From Hyalella azteca (lineage: Eukaryota; Arthropoda; Malacostraca; Amphipoda; Hyalellidae): a DNA stretch of 64,000 nt. The notes below the pieces were generated by a model that made no database searches, was not told the DNA's origin, and saw nothing but the letters and a program-made list of their open reading frames with translations. The DNA is taken from NCBI RefSeq assembly GCF_000764305.2, contig NW_025947115.1:288244-352243 (forward strand), in the 5' to 3' direction. This document shows, one piece after another, positions 44,964 through 58,100 of this stretch; within the stretch, counting starts at the first letter, position 1; every line of letters starts with the position of its first letter. The translations under genes were made by a program, and so were the position numbers.

Positions 44964-45636
44964 CGCCATACCAGGCGACTACTTCCTCACGACGCGCAAC
45001 GAGGCGCCCTTCGCTCTCGAGGACTGGCGGTGCCCCACGGCCTCCAGGATCCGTCTGCTGCAGACGAGCCACGTGTTTGCTTGGACGATATTTGTGGCGC
45101 TCGCTGCGGGCGTCGTGCTCCCGATGATTGTCTTGGGTGTCATGTACACCTTTTCTAAAAAAGCTATTGATGGCATCAAGAAAAATATGTACCTTCGCTT
45201 CGACCAAGAAAGAGATTATACTGACCACTTGAACGGTGTCGACCGTCTTGGACCTCCAACTTTACGCGTCGATATGCGTAGTCCATTAACTCGCTTTTTG
45301 GAAGACCGGCCTGATACGCCCTACTCCATTCCTGAGAGCACCGACGAGTACGAATCGGCTTCTGACATGAGCTCTGCAAGAACCACATCTGAGAACCGTG
45401 GGAGGTCAGCCCAAGTTGGTCCATCCAAAACCATGACACCTCTCGAACGCAGGGTGAAAAATAGGGATGAGCGTCTCGAGAATCAGAATGATCGCGTTCT
45501 AGAGTTGGATCTTCTTGGTAGCGAGAGCGTTGTTTCCGACGGTTCTGCTTTGTTCTGCGGGGCAAAGCTTGTTCTCAACGATAGAGCTTCTGTGGCTGAC
45601 TCTGATGACCTCTGGCGCGAACTGGAACAGCGGTGA
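44964..45636 (+). CDS. Gene C alternative last exon, long-tail transmembrane form
   Basis: Acceptor gcgcag ends at 44963; phase-2 start, so joining after 36723 keeps the frame and gives 547 aa. Encodes G-D-Y-F-L-T-T-R, a transmembrane helix and a tail of about 170 residues with S-P-L-T-R-F-L-E-D, repeated Ser/Thr-rich stretches and E-L-D-L-L-G-S-E. The tail is nearly unchanged from the B copy while the helix differs at six positions. A phosphorylated or adaptor-binding cytoplasmic tail is inference. Confidence 0.8.
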
Positions 45637-48600
45637 TGGGTTTAAATGAGATAAATTAATTATTTAAGTCAAAATTAAATATTGCATTCTCAACCAAATT
45701 TTAGGGTTGTAGGTCCTGTAAAACCCTCGTCCCTTTACTTTTAATTTTGATGATTTGTTAAATAATTAATTTAATTAAATAATTAATTAATTAAAGTTTT
45801 ATTTCAAAGGTGTATCGGTTATCACTCCCTTGAGGAAGTGCCGCCTCCAAGCAAAGCAGATTCGGGCCACTTGCCTGGGTAGTAAAGTCCATCCCTAGCC
45901 TTGTATTTCGAGCAACCATATTAGTTTCATGGCCATTTTTTATAAAATACAATTATTCGCTGAATGTATGTAACAGGTTGATCGTTCTAAAATGATGCCT
46001 TTTTGATAATTAAATATTTGTATATTGAGTAATAATTGCACCTTAAATGCAGGAGTCGCGATACTCTCACTGAGCCTGACGCTTGGCTCTTTAACTTAAT
46101 TTTGATGCGCTCTTGTACTAATACATTAGTTTGTCAAATATTATTTTGTTAATAATGTTCATGTAACTTTCCGACGTACGAATCGGCAAAACTAAAATAA
46201 ATAAGGAAAAATAAACTTTCTTCAGTTCAAGACTGCGCCTCTGCTGAGGTCGTCGAGCAGAGATCAGGATTCGACGGTGATAATCGTGTTTTCGCTCGTC
46301 TATAGTCTCTGATTTAATAGTTTTTGAAATCAGTAAAGTTAGGCCATTCAAAATCCGTTATATTAGTAAAATATATTTTGTCTGAAAAAAATGTTAATTT
46401 TTTAATGTGAATTTAAAATTAAGATCATCGGCGCTGTGAAATCGTTTACAATGGAAATGAATGTTTCAATTCTGGTGCAGGATACGAAGCCACAGGAGCC
46501 TGTAGTGACTCGAATTTATATCTCGCAATAATGTTCCCCTTGAATGTCACAATTAATTTTATTAAACTTCCAAACTCGTGATTATCGACCTCTGTAACAA
46601 TATCTTACCTAATTATCTTGATCTCGATTGCTTATTTTGGATTTCATCAATTTCATCATTAAACCATTATAAAAATATCCAGTCAGTTAATCATCAATTT
46701 TTGAGCACGAATAACACTCGTGTAATTCCTGAATGATGAAAAAATTTAGTAAATATTAACATATTATTATATTTAAATCGTACCAGCAAATATTGTGAAT
46801 TTTGTTAAGAACGCCAGTGGAGAACCATTTGCCAATCGCGTATTAGTCATTTTTCTGAACGAAGTCGTGGGGTGTGAATATCTGCTAAGGGGGTAAGACG
46901 CTAAGTTCTTCACTACAATTAAATTCTTTTAATGCAATAAACATTTCAGTGTAACTGTCATAATTGAATCATTTGTATTTTTTGTATTCTTTGATATTGT
47001 TATTCCATTGCGTTCATGCCATGTCGATTCTCACGACCATCACTGATACAGGTGTTGATCGGCGGATTCTTTCTTCAGCCCGACTTTCTTCAATAAATAG
47101 CGGAAACTTAAGATTCTTCACTCCACCCTACGTGATATACCATTGCATCAATCGATTAAGGAAGAGGGACGGAAAATCTTATTCATTTCCAACCACCGTT
47201 AGAAAACATAACCCTCCTCCAAAAGCCTCATGGTCCAGGCGGGTAGGTCAGGGAGGTCTCCCTTATTTGGTGGGCAGATTTATAAAATGTTGGTATTGAA
47301 TCCTGATATCCTGAGGATACAGCCGGAAGCTTATTTTGTTAATATTCTACTTTGTTTCAAACAATATATTTTTGGAGTTGAGGAGACGTTACTCCTCCAT
47401 CTTGAGTGCATCGTGTACCCGACCCCTCGTCTTCAGCGTGCATGGGCACAATAAGGCGGTGTTTTTCGTGGCTCATTACGAAGCAGGTGAATTGCATGAT
47501 AATCGAGATGGCGACTCAAGTTTTCCCTCCTGATGTAGATTTATTTCTTTTGTGGCGGATGATATATCATGTGTTTATGTTTTTGTGCGAGTGTTTGAAT
47601 CTCACATGAGTGAAATACTAGTTGTACAGATTTCAAAAAACGTACTATATTTCCAAAATACTAGTTGTGCAGATTTCCAAAAAAGTCGAATGAACATAAA
47701 GATTTCTGCATAGATTTGCCAAATCAGACTTTTGCATATGATTTAAATTATTGTAACTATAAAAAATGAATTCTGAATAATGATTTTATGTAATGATTTA
47801 ACAAATAATAACGATTTAACAAAGTAAAGGGTTCTTCCATCGATTGTGTTGACAATTCTCGTTGAATTGAATGCATTATTTTCTATACCGCGCTTGCGGA
47901 TGAGCCTGCGTGCATGTGGCTGGTGGTACAGGCGCAGGCGGTCCGAGAATGAGAAGACGGCCATTAGAATGAACCGTGTTCGCGTTCAATGTTAAGGATT
48001 TTGTTTGGAGAACTGCTTCCATTGCCTTGGTCGACCTGTGAACGGAGGTTGTCTAAATTAATATAATGTGAGATGATACTACTACACAACAGTTGATTGT
48101 CTGAGCAGTTGCGATCAAAGCTTTTCTTGAAGGTTATAGGCTGCAGCGAATTGTTGAAAACAATTATATTGCTTGGTGATAGCCTACTTCAATTCGGGTT
48201 TTTAATTGTACCGTAAACTCTTCTATAAATCTACTAAATTTGAACGAAATTATTCAAAGAAAAAATATTGAAAGCGTACTTTTGCAACTTTTAAATAATT
48301 CTCTATTCTGTTTCTTCCTCCATGTTTCTTTTTTCGTTAACTTATTTAAGCCAGTAAATTTTCATCCACTAAAATGAATTTACTGAGTCACAAAATTATT
48401 TTTAACATTTGCCACTTAATTTAATTTAATTTAAAATTCGACTTTATGTTTAATTAATTTAGTTTCGATTTGATGTTTTTGCTTATTATTTTTTTACTAT
48501 AATAGTGTTCCTTTCGATGACCATTCACAGACCGTAAGGATTGCAATGATCAGAATGCACGAACTTGGTTGTTCCTTCAAGCTATTGTATCTATGTCAAT

Positions 48601-49106
48601 GTCAATAGTTTTAAAGAACTTGATGTGATTTTGTAAGTAAATGAAGGATAGTTGACTTGCATCAATTCGTCTCCTTATTGCCATGGCAATCTCGCATCGA
48701 GACGTTATATAGTGCGGTCTTACAACAGTTCTTCAGTCAACTGTACGTAACAAAAGCATTTCTGTCACCTCACATCACACTCTTTGGTTTGTGTACATTT
48801 CTCCCTCGATTTAATTATGATTTTTCTTCCATTTCTGCACCTAAATGATTTAATTTTACCGCCTTCTTCAGAGTTTTGATTTGTGCACCAATTTATTTGT
48901 CATCATTATAAGTAGTGCAAGGATTTTTTAATTGTATATCACGTCTAACCATCGTTTCTATTTTATGCAATAACGTTGTTCATTGCCAGTAAACGTGTTG
49001 CAATAAATTTTCTAGATGGCACCCACGTTACGTGAAAGGAACCGTCGGTAAAGTTATTAATTTAGTACTCAGCATTAGTCGTCATCCCTCAGGGCAGCGT
49101 AACCTT

Positions 49107-49330
49107 CTGAAGTTACCTGAAGGGGCTGACGACCCCTGGGTACCCGAGTCATTATCTACTGAGGTTCCCTGAAGGGGCTGACGACCCCTGGGCACCCGAG
49201 TCATTATCTACTGAGGTTCCCTGAAGGGGCTGACGACCCCTGGGCACCCGAGTCATTATCTACTGAGGTTCCCTAGCTGAAGAGGCTGACGACCCCTGGG
49301 CACCCGAGTCATTATCTACTGAGGTTACCT
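49107..49330. repeat. 52-bp minisatellite upstream of gene D
   Basis: Four to five units of the same hairpin-bearing repeat as upstream of B and C. Confidence 0.9.
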
Positions 49331-51031
49331 GCTACGAAGTATCATCAGTTATGTTGAAGTATTTGCAATGAAAATGACACGTAAAAAGATGCATGTATAT
49401 ATCTATCGTATCGAATGGTGTCGAGAATTGTGTTCTTGTATGAACCTGATACCCGGAGTCTGATATCACAGGTCGCCGCGTCCGTTTCCTCAAATTATTC
49501 AGGATACAATGTAACAAGATTCAAAATTCGTTAGTTCCGCGATAATTTAGATCTGTCCCAACGTATATTACTTCCCTCCATTTACGGTAACTCTGCTGAA
49601 GTTTTGTTCTATGTAATCTTTTTTTCCTTACTTAGTGTGAGTTATATACTCGTATTATTTGCAGTGCGCATTGTGTCGGCCATAAAATATACTTGAACCT
49701 TCCCAGGAGGTCGTCCCCCTATGAAACCATATCCCTGCGTTTTGATTCGATTCATCTCTAAACTTGAGTAGGTAATATTGTACCTCCCTTCGTACTTGTT
49801 TCTTAGTAAACTCGTGCACTAGTCAACTTGTGCGTTACCTAGCCAAACAGATCATGATCGATCGAGAATATTAATGCAGATTCTTGCTCGATCGACTAGG
49901 ACGAAACCCCATTCAGAGTGGGCAACGTGGAGCGCAATGTCGCGTGGCGCAACACTGATTATAGAGGAGTTTTTTATGCCGATTCAGCGAAGATCTTCGA
50001 AGTTTCTGCACCCGATAATTTGTTAAATCGAATAATCAGCATCGAACGATGTCGAATCTACAGCAGTTGAAGCCGAATCTGCATTAATTTATATCGAATA
50101 GCCATTGATCTGGCTCGAATCTACATTAATTGTTGCCGAATTTCTATTGATCGATGTCGAATCTATATTAGTCGATGCCGAAGCGATATTATTTGATGCT
50201 GAATATTAGTATTTTTTACACCCTTCTCTATAGAATGAAATGAATTCTACTCCTGCAACTGAACGACAGTTCCAAAGATCAGACCAATACAAAACCATTT
50301 ACTTTTTTGCTTTCACATTACATACGCCGCAGAAAATCAAATCCGCTCGTACAAAATATTTCAGCGTGTGCAAGAAACATACCGTACGCGTTGTCGTGAC
50401 TTCAAATTATTATAACCCGTATTAGTCTTCTGAATACAATTCAACGCGTTAATCATGGTTGTTTGTCAAAGCAGCTATTCGTTAAAAAAGTAAAATATAG
50501 AGAAGCAAACTGTGACATGAGATGAAGTGGACAGAAAAAAAGACTAGAATTAAATTATAAAATTCCAATCCAAAAGATAGTATGAAACTTATTGTTGCAA
50601 TCGTTCAAATTTATCACCATTAATAACTCAAGACAGTGGAAACTTGTGGCTCTGTTTAAAATACACAAATTCGATTTAGGATTCACTGTATGGCATGAAT
50701 GATCGAGTTTCAAACTTCGTTACAATCAAAGTAATAACTAACTTTATCAACTCATTAGGGGAACGTCCAGCAAACTTGATAAGAAATAAAAAAGTTACAC
50801 ATGCGTCTTAAACTAAATCCGAATAATAAAGTAATGTCTGTAAATTTTAAAAATACATAAGAAACTCTATTAAATTCTTTCAGCTTAACTCATTATAGTT
50901 AAATTTTGCGTTAGTTAACGTGTGGCGTTGTCAACTTGTACCCAAGTCCGCTTGTGCGGTAGTAAATATATGGGTTCATTATAATACTACTCTTATCAAA
51001 TATCCCGTGAATTTGCTGTACGCACATGTAA

Positions 51032-51915
51032 GGGGAGCGTCTGCCCCAAATTTTATCAGTTATTTATCGACGGATCGATTCAAAATTCGGTACACGTATG
51101 TAAAACGGAATTCTAAGTCTTTTTTGTTCGTGTGAATTTTTCGAAAAAAAAATGAAAGAAAACCGGAAATTCTTAGAAAACGGATAAAAAGGGGGTACTG
51201 TAGAAATCTATCTCCTCCTACGATTTTCTAGCTACAATATCGAGACACATATCATTCGATTTGTAAAGACCATATCTAAAACTAAGGTAGACGGTTTTTG
51301 AAATTCTTAAATTTGTGGGTATGGGAGCATCTTTCATGAATTTTTCGGAAATTTTTTCATTTTACCCCCGCCACCCCCCTTTTCGCAGAATAAAATCCAA
51401 ACTATAACGAAATTAGAAAAAAACGTCTGCGTCATCTGTAGATCTTTTATTTGCGATTCGAACGGTATATCTCTCGTTGATGTAGCTTCAAAACTCTAGG
51501 AGGAGTTAGATTTGCAGTGATAATAAGTTTACTTTTCAGTAGAGCCCGACAAAGTCGGGCGCGCCCCGAAATAGACATTCAAGGGTGCAAGATTGCAAGA
51601 CTAGACGATACTGGAGCTCAATTTCTGTCAAGGATGGTGCGAACGACTGCACGAGAACTATCCCGTACGACTTCAGGCGGATTACTGAAGCACAGCGTGT
51701 TCAGACTAGCTATTTAAGTGTACTACCGGTAATTTCGGCCCATCTTAAATGTGAGAGAACTCCACCACCCATAACCTTCCCGCGATCTGTCGTGAACGCA
51801 TAAATCAACGTACAGAGGTGGTTTTGGTGCCGTTGGATGCGTCAGAATGTAAGCTTTAAGATGAGTATAAAAACCGAAAAAGTCATAAGTTTCGATTTTG
51901 GGGCAGACGCTCCCC
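51032..51915. mobile_element. PIF/Harbinger-type non-autonomous element, 884 bp
   Basis: Perfect 19-bp terminal inverted repeats GGGGAGCGTCTGCCCCAAA are flanked by TAA at 51029-51031 and 51916-51918. Unit 1 has an uninterrupted sequence at the matching site (about 27165-27175), so the insertion followed duplication. No transposase recognised. A related left end occurs at 52932. Confidence 0.88.
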
Positions 51916-51996
51916 TAATTAATTGTAAGATTTTCAACTGCTATCAGCAGTGTGCTGATGTAGGTGTCCTTTTGATCCCAACATCAACTCTTGACC

Positions 51997-52002
51997 AGAT
52001 AA
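51997..52002 (+). promoter_or_regulatory. Single GATA motif upstream of gene D
   Basis: AGATAA 109 bp before the D start codon, equivalent to the last of four in gene C. D lacks the 62-bp expansion. Confidence 0.35.
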
Positions 52003-52105
52003 ATTAACATCGGTGAAAGACTGCGCCATATTTGCCTCTGTGATCAAATTTTCGTGCAAAACGAACCCATATCCATTGTGTGCGACTGAAGGAAAAGTTC
52101 TCAGA

Positions 52106-55100
52106 ATGCATCGAACTTTTCATGTGTTGCTTGCTGTATTGGCCAGTCTGGCCGCAATATCTGCGGATACTCACACGACTTCTAAAGGCGAGTCATATCT
52201 AGATATCCTGTCTTAATATCGCCGATGTTAATGTGTAAACTTAAGTGCTTTATTTTCCTCCTTTAATTGCTAATCTTGATCAATATCGTATGAATGACCA
52301 AGAAATTCCGTGTAGATTTTAGTGGACGACCTTAATTGTAAAATTAGTAAATATTTTGTAAAAATACAATTTTGATGAGTCCCATGTGTGATAATGAAAC
52401 ATCTTTCATTACTACCTTTCAAAAACCCAAAATTGTAACTGGTTTCCTTTTTCTCTTGTGCTGAGACAGCGTCCTCTCCTCTCCAAGTGGACTTAGACGC
52501 AGCGTACTTATGGACCAGGTGAGTGGATCATATGAACGTTATGTATCATTTTAAGTGCTATGTTACGCCCTGTCATTACGGCACTGTTTGCATCGTCCTT
52601 GATTCTTTCTCATTCTTAAGAGTTTTTGCACGTTGCTGAGGGTATTCCCATCCATCATAAGGGACAACGGGAATAAGTGCTCTGAAATTAGTCTTGACAA
52701 AGATCAGGTGGCAGCAGGATGCAGTAAATTGCTAAATTTTCCTGGTAAGTCGCCCGTAGACAGTGGTTAAAAATTAACACTGCTTTGCCGTTCATTTAAC
52801 TTATTTACAAGAGTATGTTGCGGACATACAGACGGCATTCGTACACTTTCAACATCAGCCCTAACATTTGTTTTATGTTTGATGACAATCATGACATCAG
52901 GTCGGGGAATTGTATAAGAGCGTCAACCAGCTAAGGGGGGCGTCTACCCTCCAGAAAAACTTCTACATTTACTAACGGATCTTTCTGAAACTTCACACAT
53001 ATATGTAAAACCGAAATAATGGCAGATTTTGTTCGGATGATTTTTTTGGAAAACTTAATAGAAAACGTGAAGTTCATAGAAAGCGACAAAAAAGGGGGTA
53101 CTTCAAAAATTTACCGCCAATAATTACTCTGAGATCTTTTGAGTAATAAAACTGCCTATTAATTCCAGTAAAAATTACATAAGAATTAGAATTAACCAGT
53201 AGCAGTACATTGTACATGGTCAGTGATTACAGTATAAGCTTACATTTTCACTAGCGTTTTTTTCTAACCTGTTCACTGTTTTTTAGGCAAAAATAATGTT
53301 AAACTGTTGAATATTGGCATGACATATAATCGCATCAAAAATAACGATGTGATGTAGTAAGCAATTCCACTGTTGTTTTTTTAACGTTTCAAGATTAAAA
53401 TTCTACACTCATATGGATTATAAGCATGGATGTAGAGTGACATTGTTTGGGGGTGAGAATGAGAGGAGAGGGGCAGGATTTAAAGTGCAAACTCGCCAAC
53501 GAACAACCATAAACACTGCCAATGTCTGCGAGGTCCAAATCACAAGCTTGTTTACAATTGTGGTGGGTAGATGATGGATTGAGGGTGAACTCGTAGGGGA
53601 GATCAGATACCCTTACCTATCGAATTTCTATGGAGGCTGAAGTGAGGATCAAATCAGCAAACTGTCTGAACATCTCTCCATATTTTACCATATTTTATGA
53701 TTTGAAATTTCTCGCACTTAATATTGCGATTGATCTCTCTGGAAGAGCTTCTAATTAAATAAATAAAATCATAATAAAATAATTAGTTTGCAACCAGTAA
53801 AAATATTGGGAGCGATATTAACGATGGTGTTGTCCATGAATTCATGAGTAAATATTCAAATAACGTTGACATTTCAATGTTACAAATTATAAATTAGTTA
53901 ACATCGCTATGTTACAATATCTAATAATGAATGATACCCGTCAGTCAGTCCATCAACAAATTTATAAAAGAATACAAAGGAGCCTGTAACTATACAGTGC
54001 ATCCTATAACTATACAGTGCAGCTAATAACTATACAGTTATGCATAGTTATAGTAGGTAGGAGAGGGGACACACGTACCATACTCCGACACTGCCATCAG
54101 CCTACAGCAATATATTACTCCTCAACCCTCCCCTTTCCCACTCATCCTCTCAACCCTTGTCCTGAGTTCCACAAGGCTCGCTGTTGTCTCGAGTCTATAC
54201 ACGCAGTTCTGCTTTGGTTGCGTAGCGCGAACTTCGAAAGTCCGTGAATGCGACTGTAAAATATAATCTAAATGGAATTTTTTGCATGTCTGTATTGCTA
54301 AACTTTTGACGGTATTTTTACAGCGCCGTGACAATTTGGTTTTATATGCCGTGACAATTTGGTACGGCGATACCGTACCACATCCCTCGGCAGCGTTGTT
54401 GAGGCAACGATAACCGGCTGAGATAACAACACAGAAGACGATTGAGGTAGGGGAGGACAATGTCAGAACAATGGGGAGGTAGGGAGGGAATTGGGTTGAG
54501 CCTCATGGGGTTGAGCGCAGCAGGCAAATTCCTCAACTCTTTCCTTTTATTTACCTGCTCCTTCCTCCCCCTCTATTATGGGGGAATAAGCACGGTCAGT
54601 TGGGCCTAGCTAAGAGCAGAGAAAGCTCTCAGCTACCTCTTAAAGTAACCATGTGATTGTTTTTTTTTTTTGGAAATCATTTGATAAGTGAATATCGATG
54701 TCAAATCATATCGATGTCACGAATGTAATTAAATAATTTTATCGACTCACACTATAGTTTTATGGCTTTCTTCAATGTGCGAACGAATTTTTGAGCCAGC
54801 CATTATTTGAATAAGAAACTAAATGATCGTAGTTGCAAATAATCATGAATAGTCTGAATGCTCAGAATAGACCGGTGGACACTGTTCGCGGTGCACTGAA
54901 TTTCTCCTGTCGGCAGTGAACAGTTTATCTATTAGCGAAAAATAAGCCGTTCAATATGAGAAATTTTGAGGTAACTCGGAAGGTCGAGAGTATTTAAATA
55001 GTAAGGAAAATGTATGCCTTGAAGTAACAAAAAATCCATGCCTTGAAGTAACAAAAAATCCATGCGCAATCAGTAGTGCAGTTCATACCTAACTATTCTC

Positions 55101-58100
55101 ATGCACCCTCGGCCACGTCACTACGCTGCCAGACGTTGCAGCAAAAATTTACCCTCAGTTCCCCAGTGTGCCGAGTTTGGAGTTGAAGCGTCACTTAACG
55201 GGCCTCTTAAACAAATGTGATCTTCGTTACGATGACAATGTACCGTAATTTTCAACTGCGAAAATGAAAATATTACGAAGAAAATATACCTTCATTTCAA
55301 AATGCCAAAAATGAAAATATCGTCAGCTAAGGCTGAATTATACGATGTCAAAATCCCAGAGGTTAGGGAGAGGATGGACGCTTGAAATAGGTTTATTGTT
55401 GGCAGGTGCAGATCCGGTATAACACGTCTGTTTATAACAGTAAAAAATGAAACGTCTGTGGTTTACAGCAGCTGTTACAACATTTATTTCACGCACAGAG
55501 GATATATGGAGGAAACGCAGTACGAAAGAATAGGTATTACACGTTTGTTTGTAACAGTAGGAAATGAAACAACCGTGGTTTGCAGCAGCGGTTACAACAT
55601 TTATTTCACATGCAGAGGATATATGGAGAGAAAGCAGCACGAGAGAATCAAGTATAACACGTCTGTTTATAACAGTAGAAAATGAAACAACCGTGGTTTG
55701 CAGCAGCGGTTACAACATTTATTTCACATGCAGAGGATATATGGAGGGAAAGCAGTACGAGATCATCGGGGCGGACAACGCGTCGGTGTCGCAGAGCCAC
55801 TTCCTGGCGTCGGCCGACACGTACCTCATCGTGCACGGCTTCTTATCCCACGCCCTCGTGCCCTGGGTGTTGTTTCTCAAAGACAGTCAGTTGTGACCGT
55901 ATCTCGTACTCAGAAAATGACACATGAATCGCTGAAGTTAAATCTATATGGTATTTGCTATTATATCTCCTGATAATAACTCTTAGCAACTCCTATACGA
56001 CTCGTTGTGACGCATCTTTAATGTTTCCCCTCATCGTTATTAAGGCTTAACCCTATAAAATTCCCCCTCTCACCCCCCCCCCCACTGAAGCTTGACATGC
56101 GCTCATTTCAGAAATACTGGCACGCGGGAACAGCAACGTCATCGCCGTGCAGTGGGCGTCTGGGGACAACTTCACCGAGCTTGCCTATAATAAAACGTCA
56201 GGTGAGTTACAAAGCGGATCCAAGTTGCCCTCAATATTGACTATACTGGCTTTGCTTTGTTGACTTCCCGTGAGTTAGGCCTATGACTCAAAGTGACCGC
56301 AATATTAACAATTGACATATCGTAACAAACATGTGTAATTACAGATACGGTTCCCGGCATTGGCGCGGCGGTGTCGCGGCTGCTGACAACGTTGCAGGCC
56401 GTGCGCGGTCTCGACTACACGCGCCTACACGCCATCGGCCTCAACTTGGGCGCCCACATCGCCGGCTTCGCAGCCAAGAACAGCCCCTACCCTTTCGGCC
56501 GCATCACAGGTCATTGCCTCATCTTCTGCATCGTGTTCGGTGCTAATGTAATATTAACCTAAAATGCAATCTGACTAATCGCAGCTAACGTAACCTTGGC
56601 TGTCTGGGCGCATTTTTATTACCGAAATTGGTTGATAGATCCTTCTACAAAGATAATATAAATATAATTTCCAAGTTGAACAACGCAATTAAGATGTTTG
56701 ACGGCAGGTTTTTGTCTCTCTTCAGGCCTGGATCCTGCCAGCAAAAGATATTTGGACACTTCGCCTAAAGAGCGCCTCGACAAAAGCGATGCTCTCTATG
56801 TCGACATTATGCACACCAACAGCTGCAACAACTGGAACAGGTGGTATGTGAGTATCATGCCTTAATTTGGTCGCCGCACTGCACACCATCAGCTGCAACT
56901 AGAGACATAAATGGCAGTTGTAGTGGCGGCAATTACACCTTCCATAACTAGCCACTACTATTTACCATTCTATTGATTCGTTCCGTTCTATTCCGTTCCT
57001 ATTAACATGGAATAAATTTTATTCGTCCTGTGAGTCTACCTCAAAGCAGTAGGAGTATTGGCTTCCATCTGAAATCAGGTCGACGTTTGAACTATTATGT
57101 ATTAGGATCACTTGGTTGCTTAAATCGCAAATTAACCAGGAATTTTAAAGGAAAGAAAATAGCCAAAAAATTTATCAATTATAAGGGAAAACGTTCCGGA
57201 GATTTCAAAAAATAGAACACAGGTAACCTAAAATCCACATTCAACTTGAGGACATTAGAACCAAAATCGAGAATAAATCAAATATAAATGAGATAACATG
57301 AGCAGAAGGTACTATCTATATACAATTTGTGCAGGATAGAAACTAAGCGGCTTTCAAACCGGGCTTCCATTTAAAAATATAAAAATATGCAATGATTCTA
57401 AAATTCCTAGGTCAGAAACACCGGTTGTCGAGGTTAAAACTCTAAAATCCCTATTGGACAAAGGACGTTGCACTGCTCGGCATGAATACGTACGTCTGAA
57501 TGAGGGGAATGCGCAAGTACCCTGTTCTATAACTCCCGCCTCTATGCTCTGCAAGCCTAGTATAAAAATTGCGCGATGTCATACCGACAAACGCAGATGC
57601 GCACTGCGCACAACTATTTTGATAAACTAGGGATGATCGCATAATAACAGGGAGTGGTTCCTTTTATCTGAAAAACTAGTTAATTTTAAAATTCTTTACT
57701 AGCATTACATGAAGATTTACATTCGGGAGGTATTTAGAGAATAGATCTTTCAGTTCCTTTGCCATAGTCTCAGATGCAGGACCAAAGTAAGGAAAAGAAC
57801 AATAAACATCATTCCTATCGTCACGTTTGGGAACAACCTCGGCATATTGCTTAGACAAGAATTTCGCAATTTTAGTAGACACCAATTCTGATGAAAACCC
57901 ATTTAGTGACAAGATACTGCGTAATTGTTCAAATTGAGTGTGCAAAGCATGGAAAGTAGAGCAAATTCGGAAGCCGCGGTTTAATAACATTTGAATCCCA
58001 TTTAATTTGAAACGAAAGGAACAAAAGCTAAAAAATCTGGTGCTTAAGCCGGTAAACGTCGATTTTCGGTAAACAGATGTCTAGAAACGGCCATAAGATT

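Larger units (their letters stand above)
45637..52105. other. Intergenic region between genes C and D
   Basis: Counterpart of 21005-27538. No gene recognised; it contains the 52-bp minisatellite and a DNA element (below). Confidence 0.7.
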
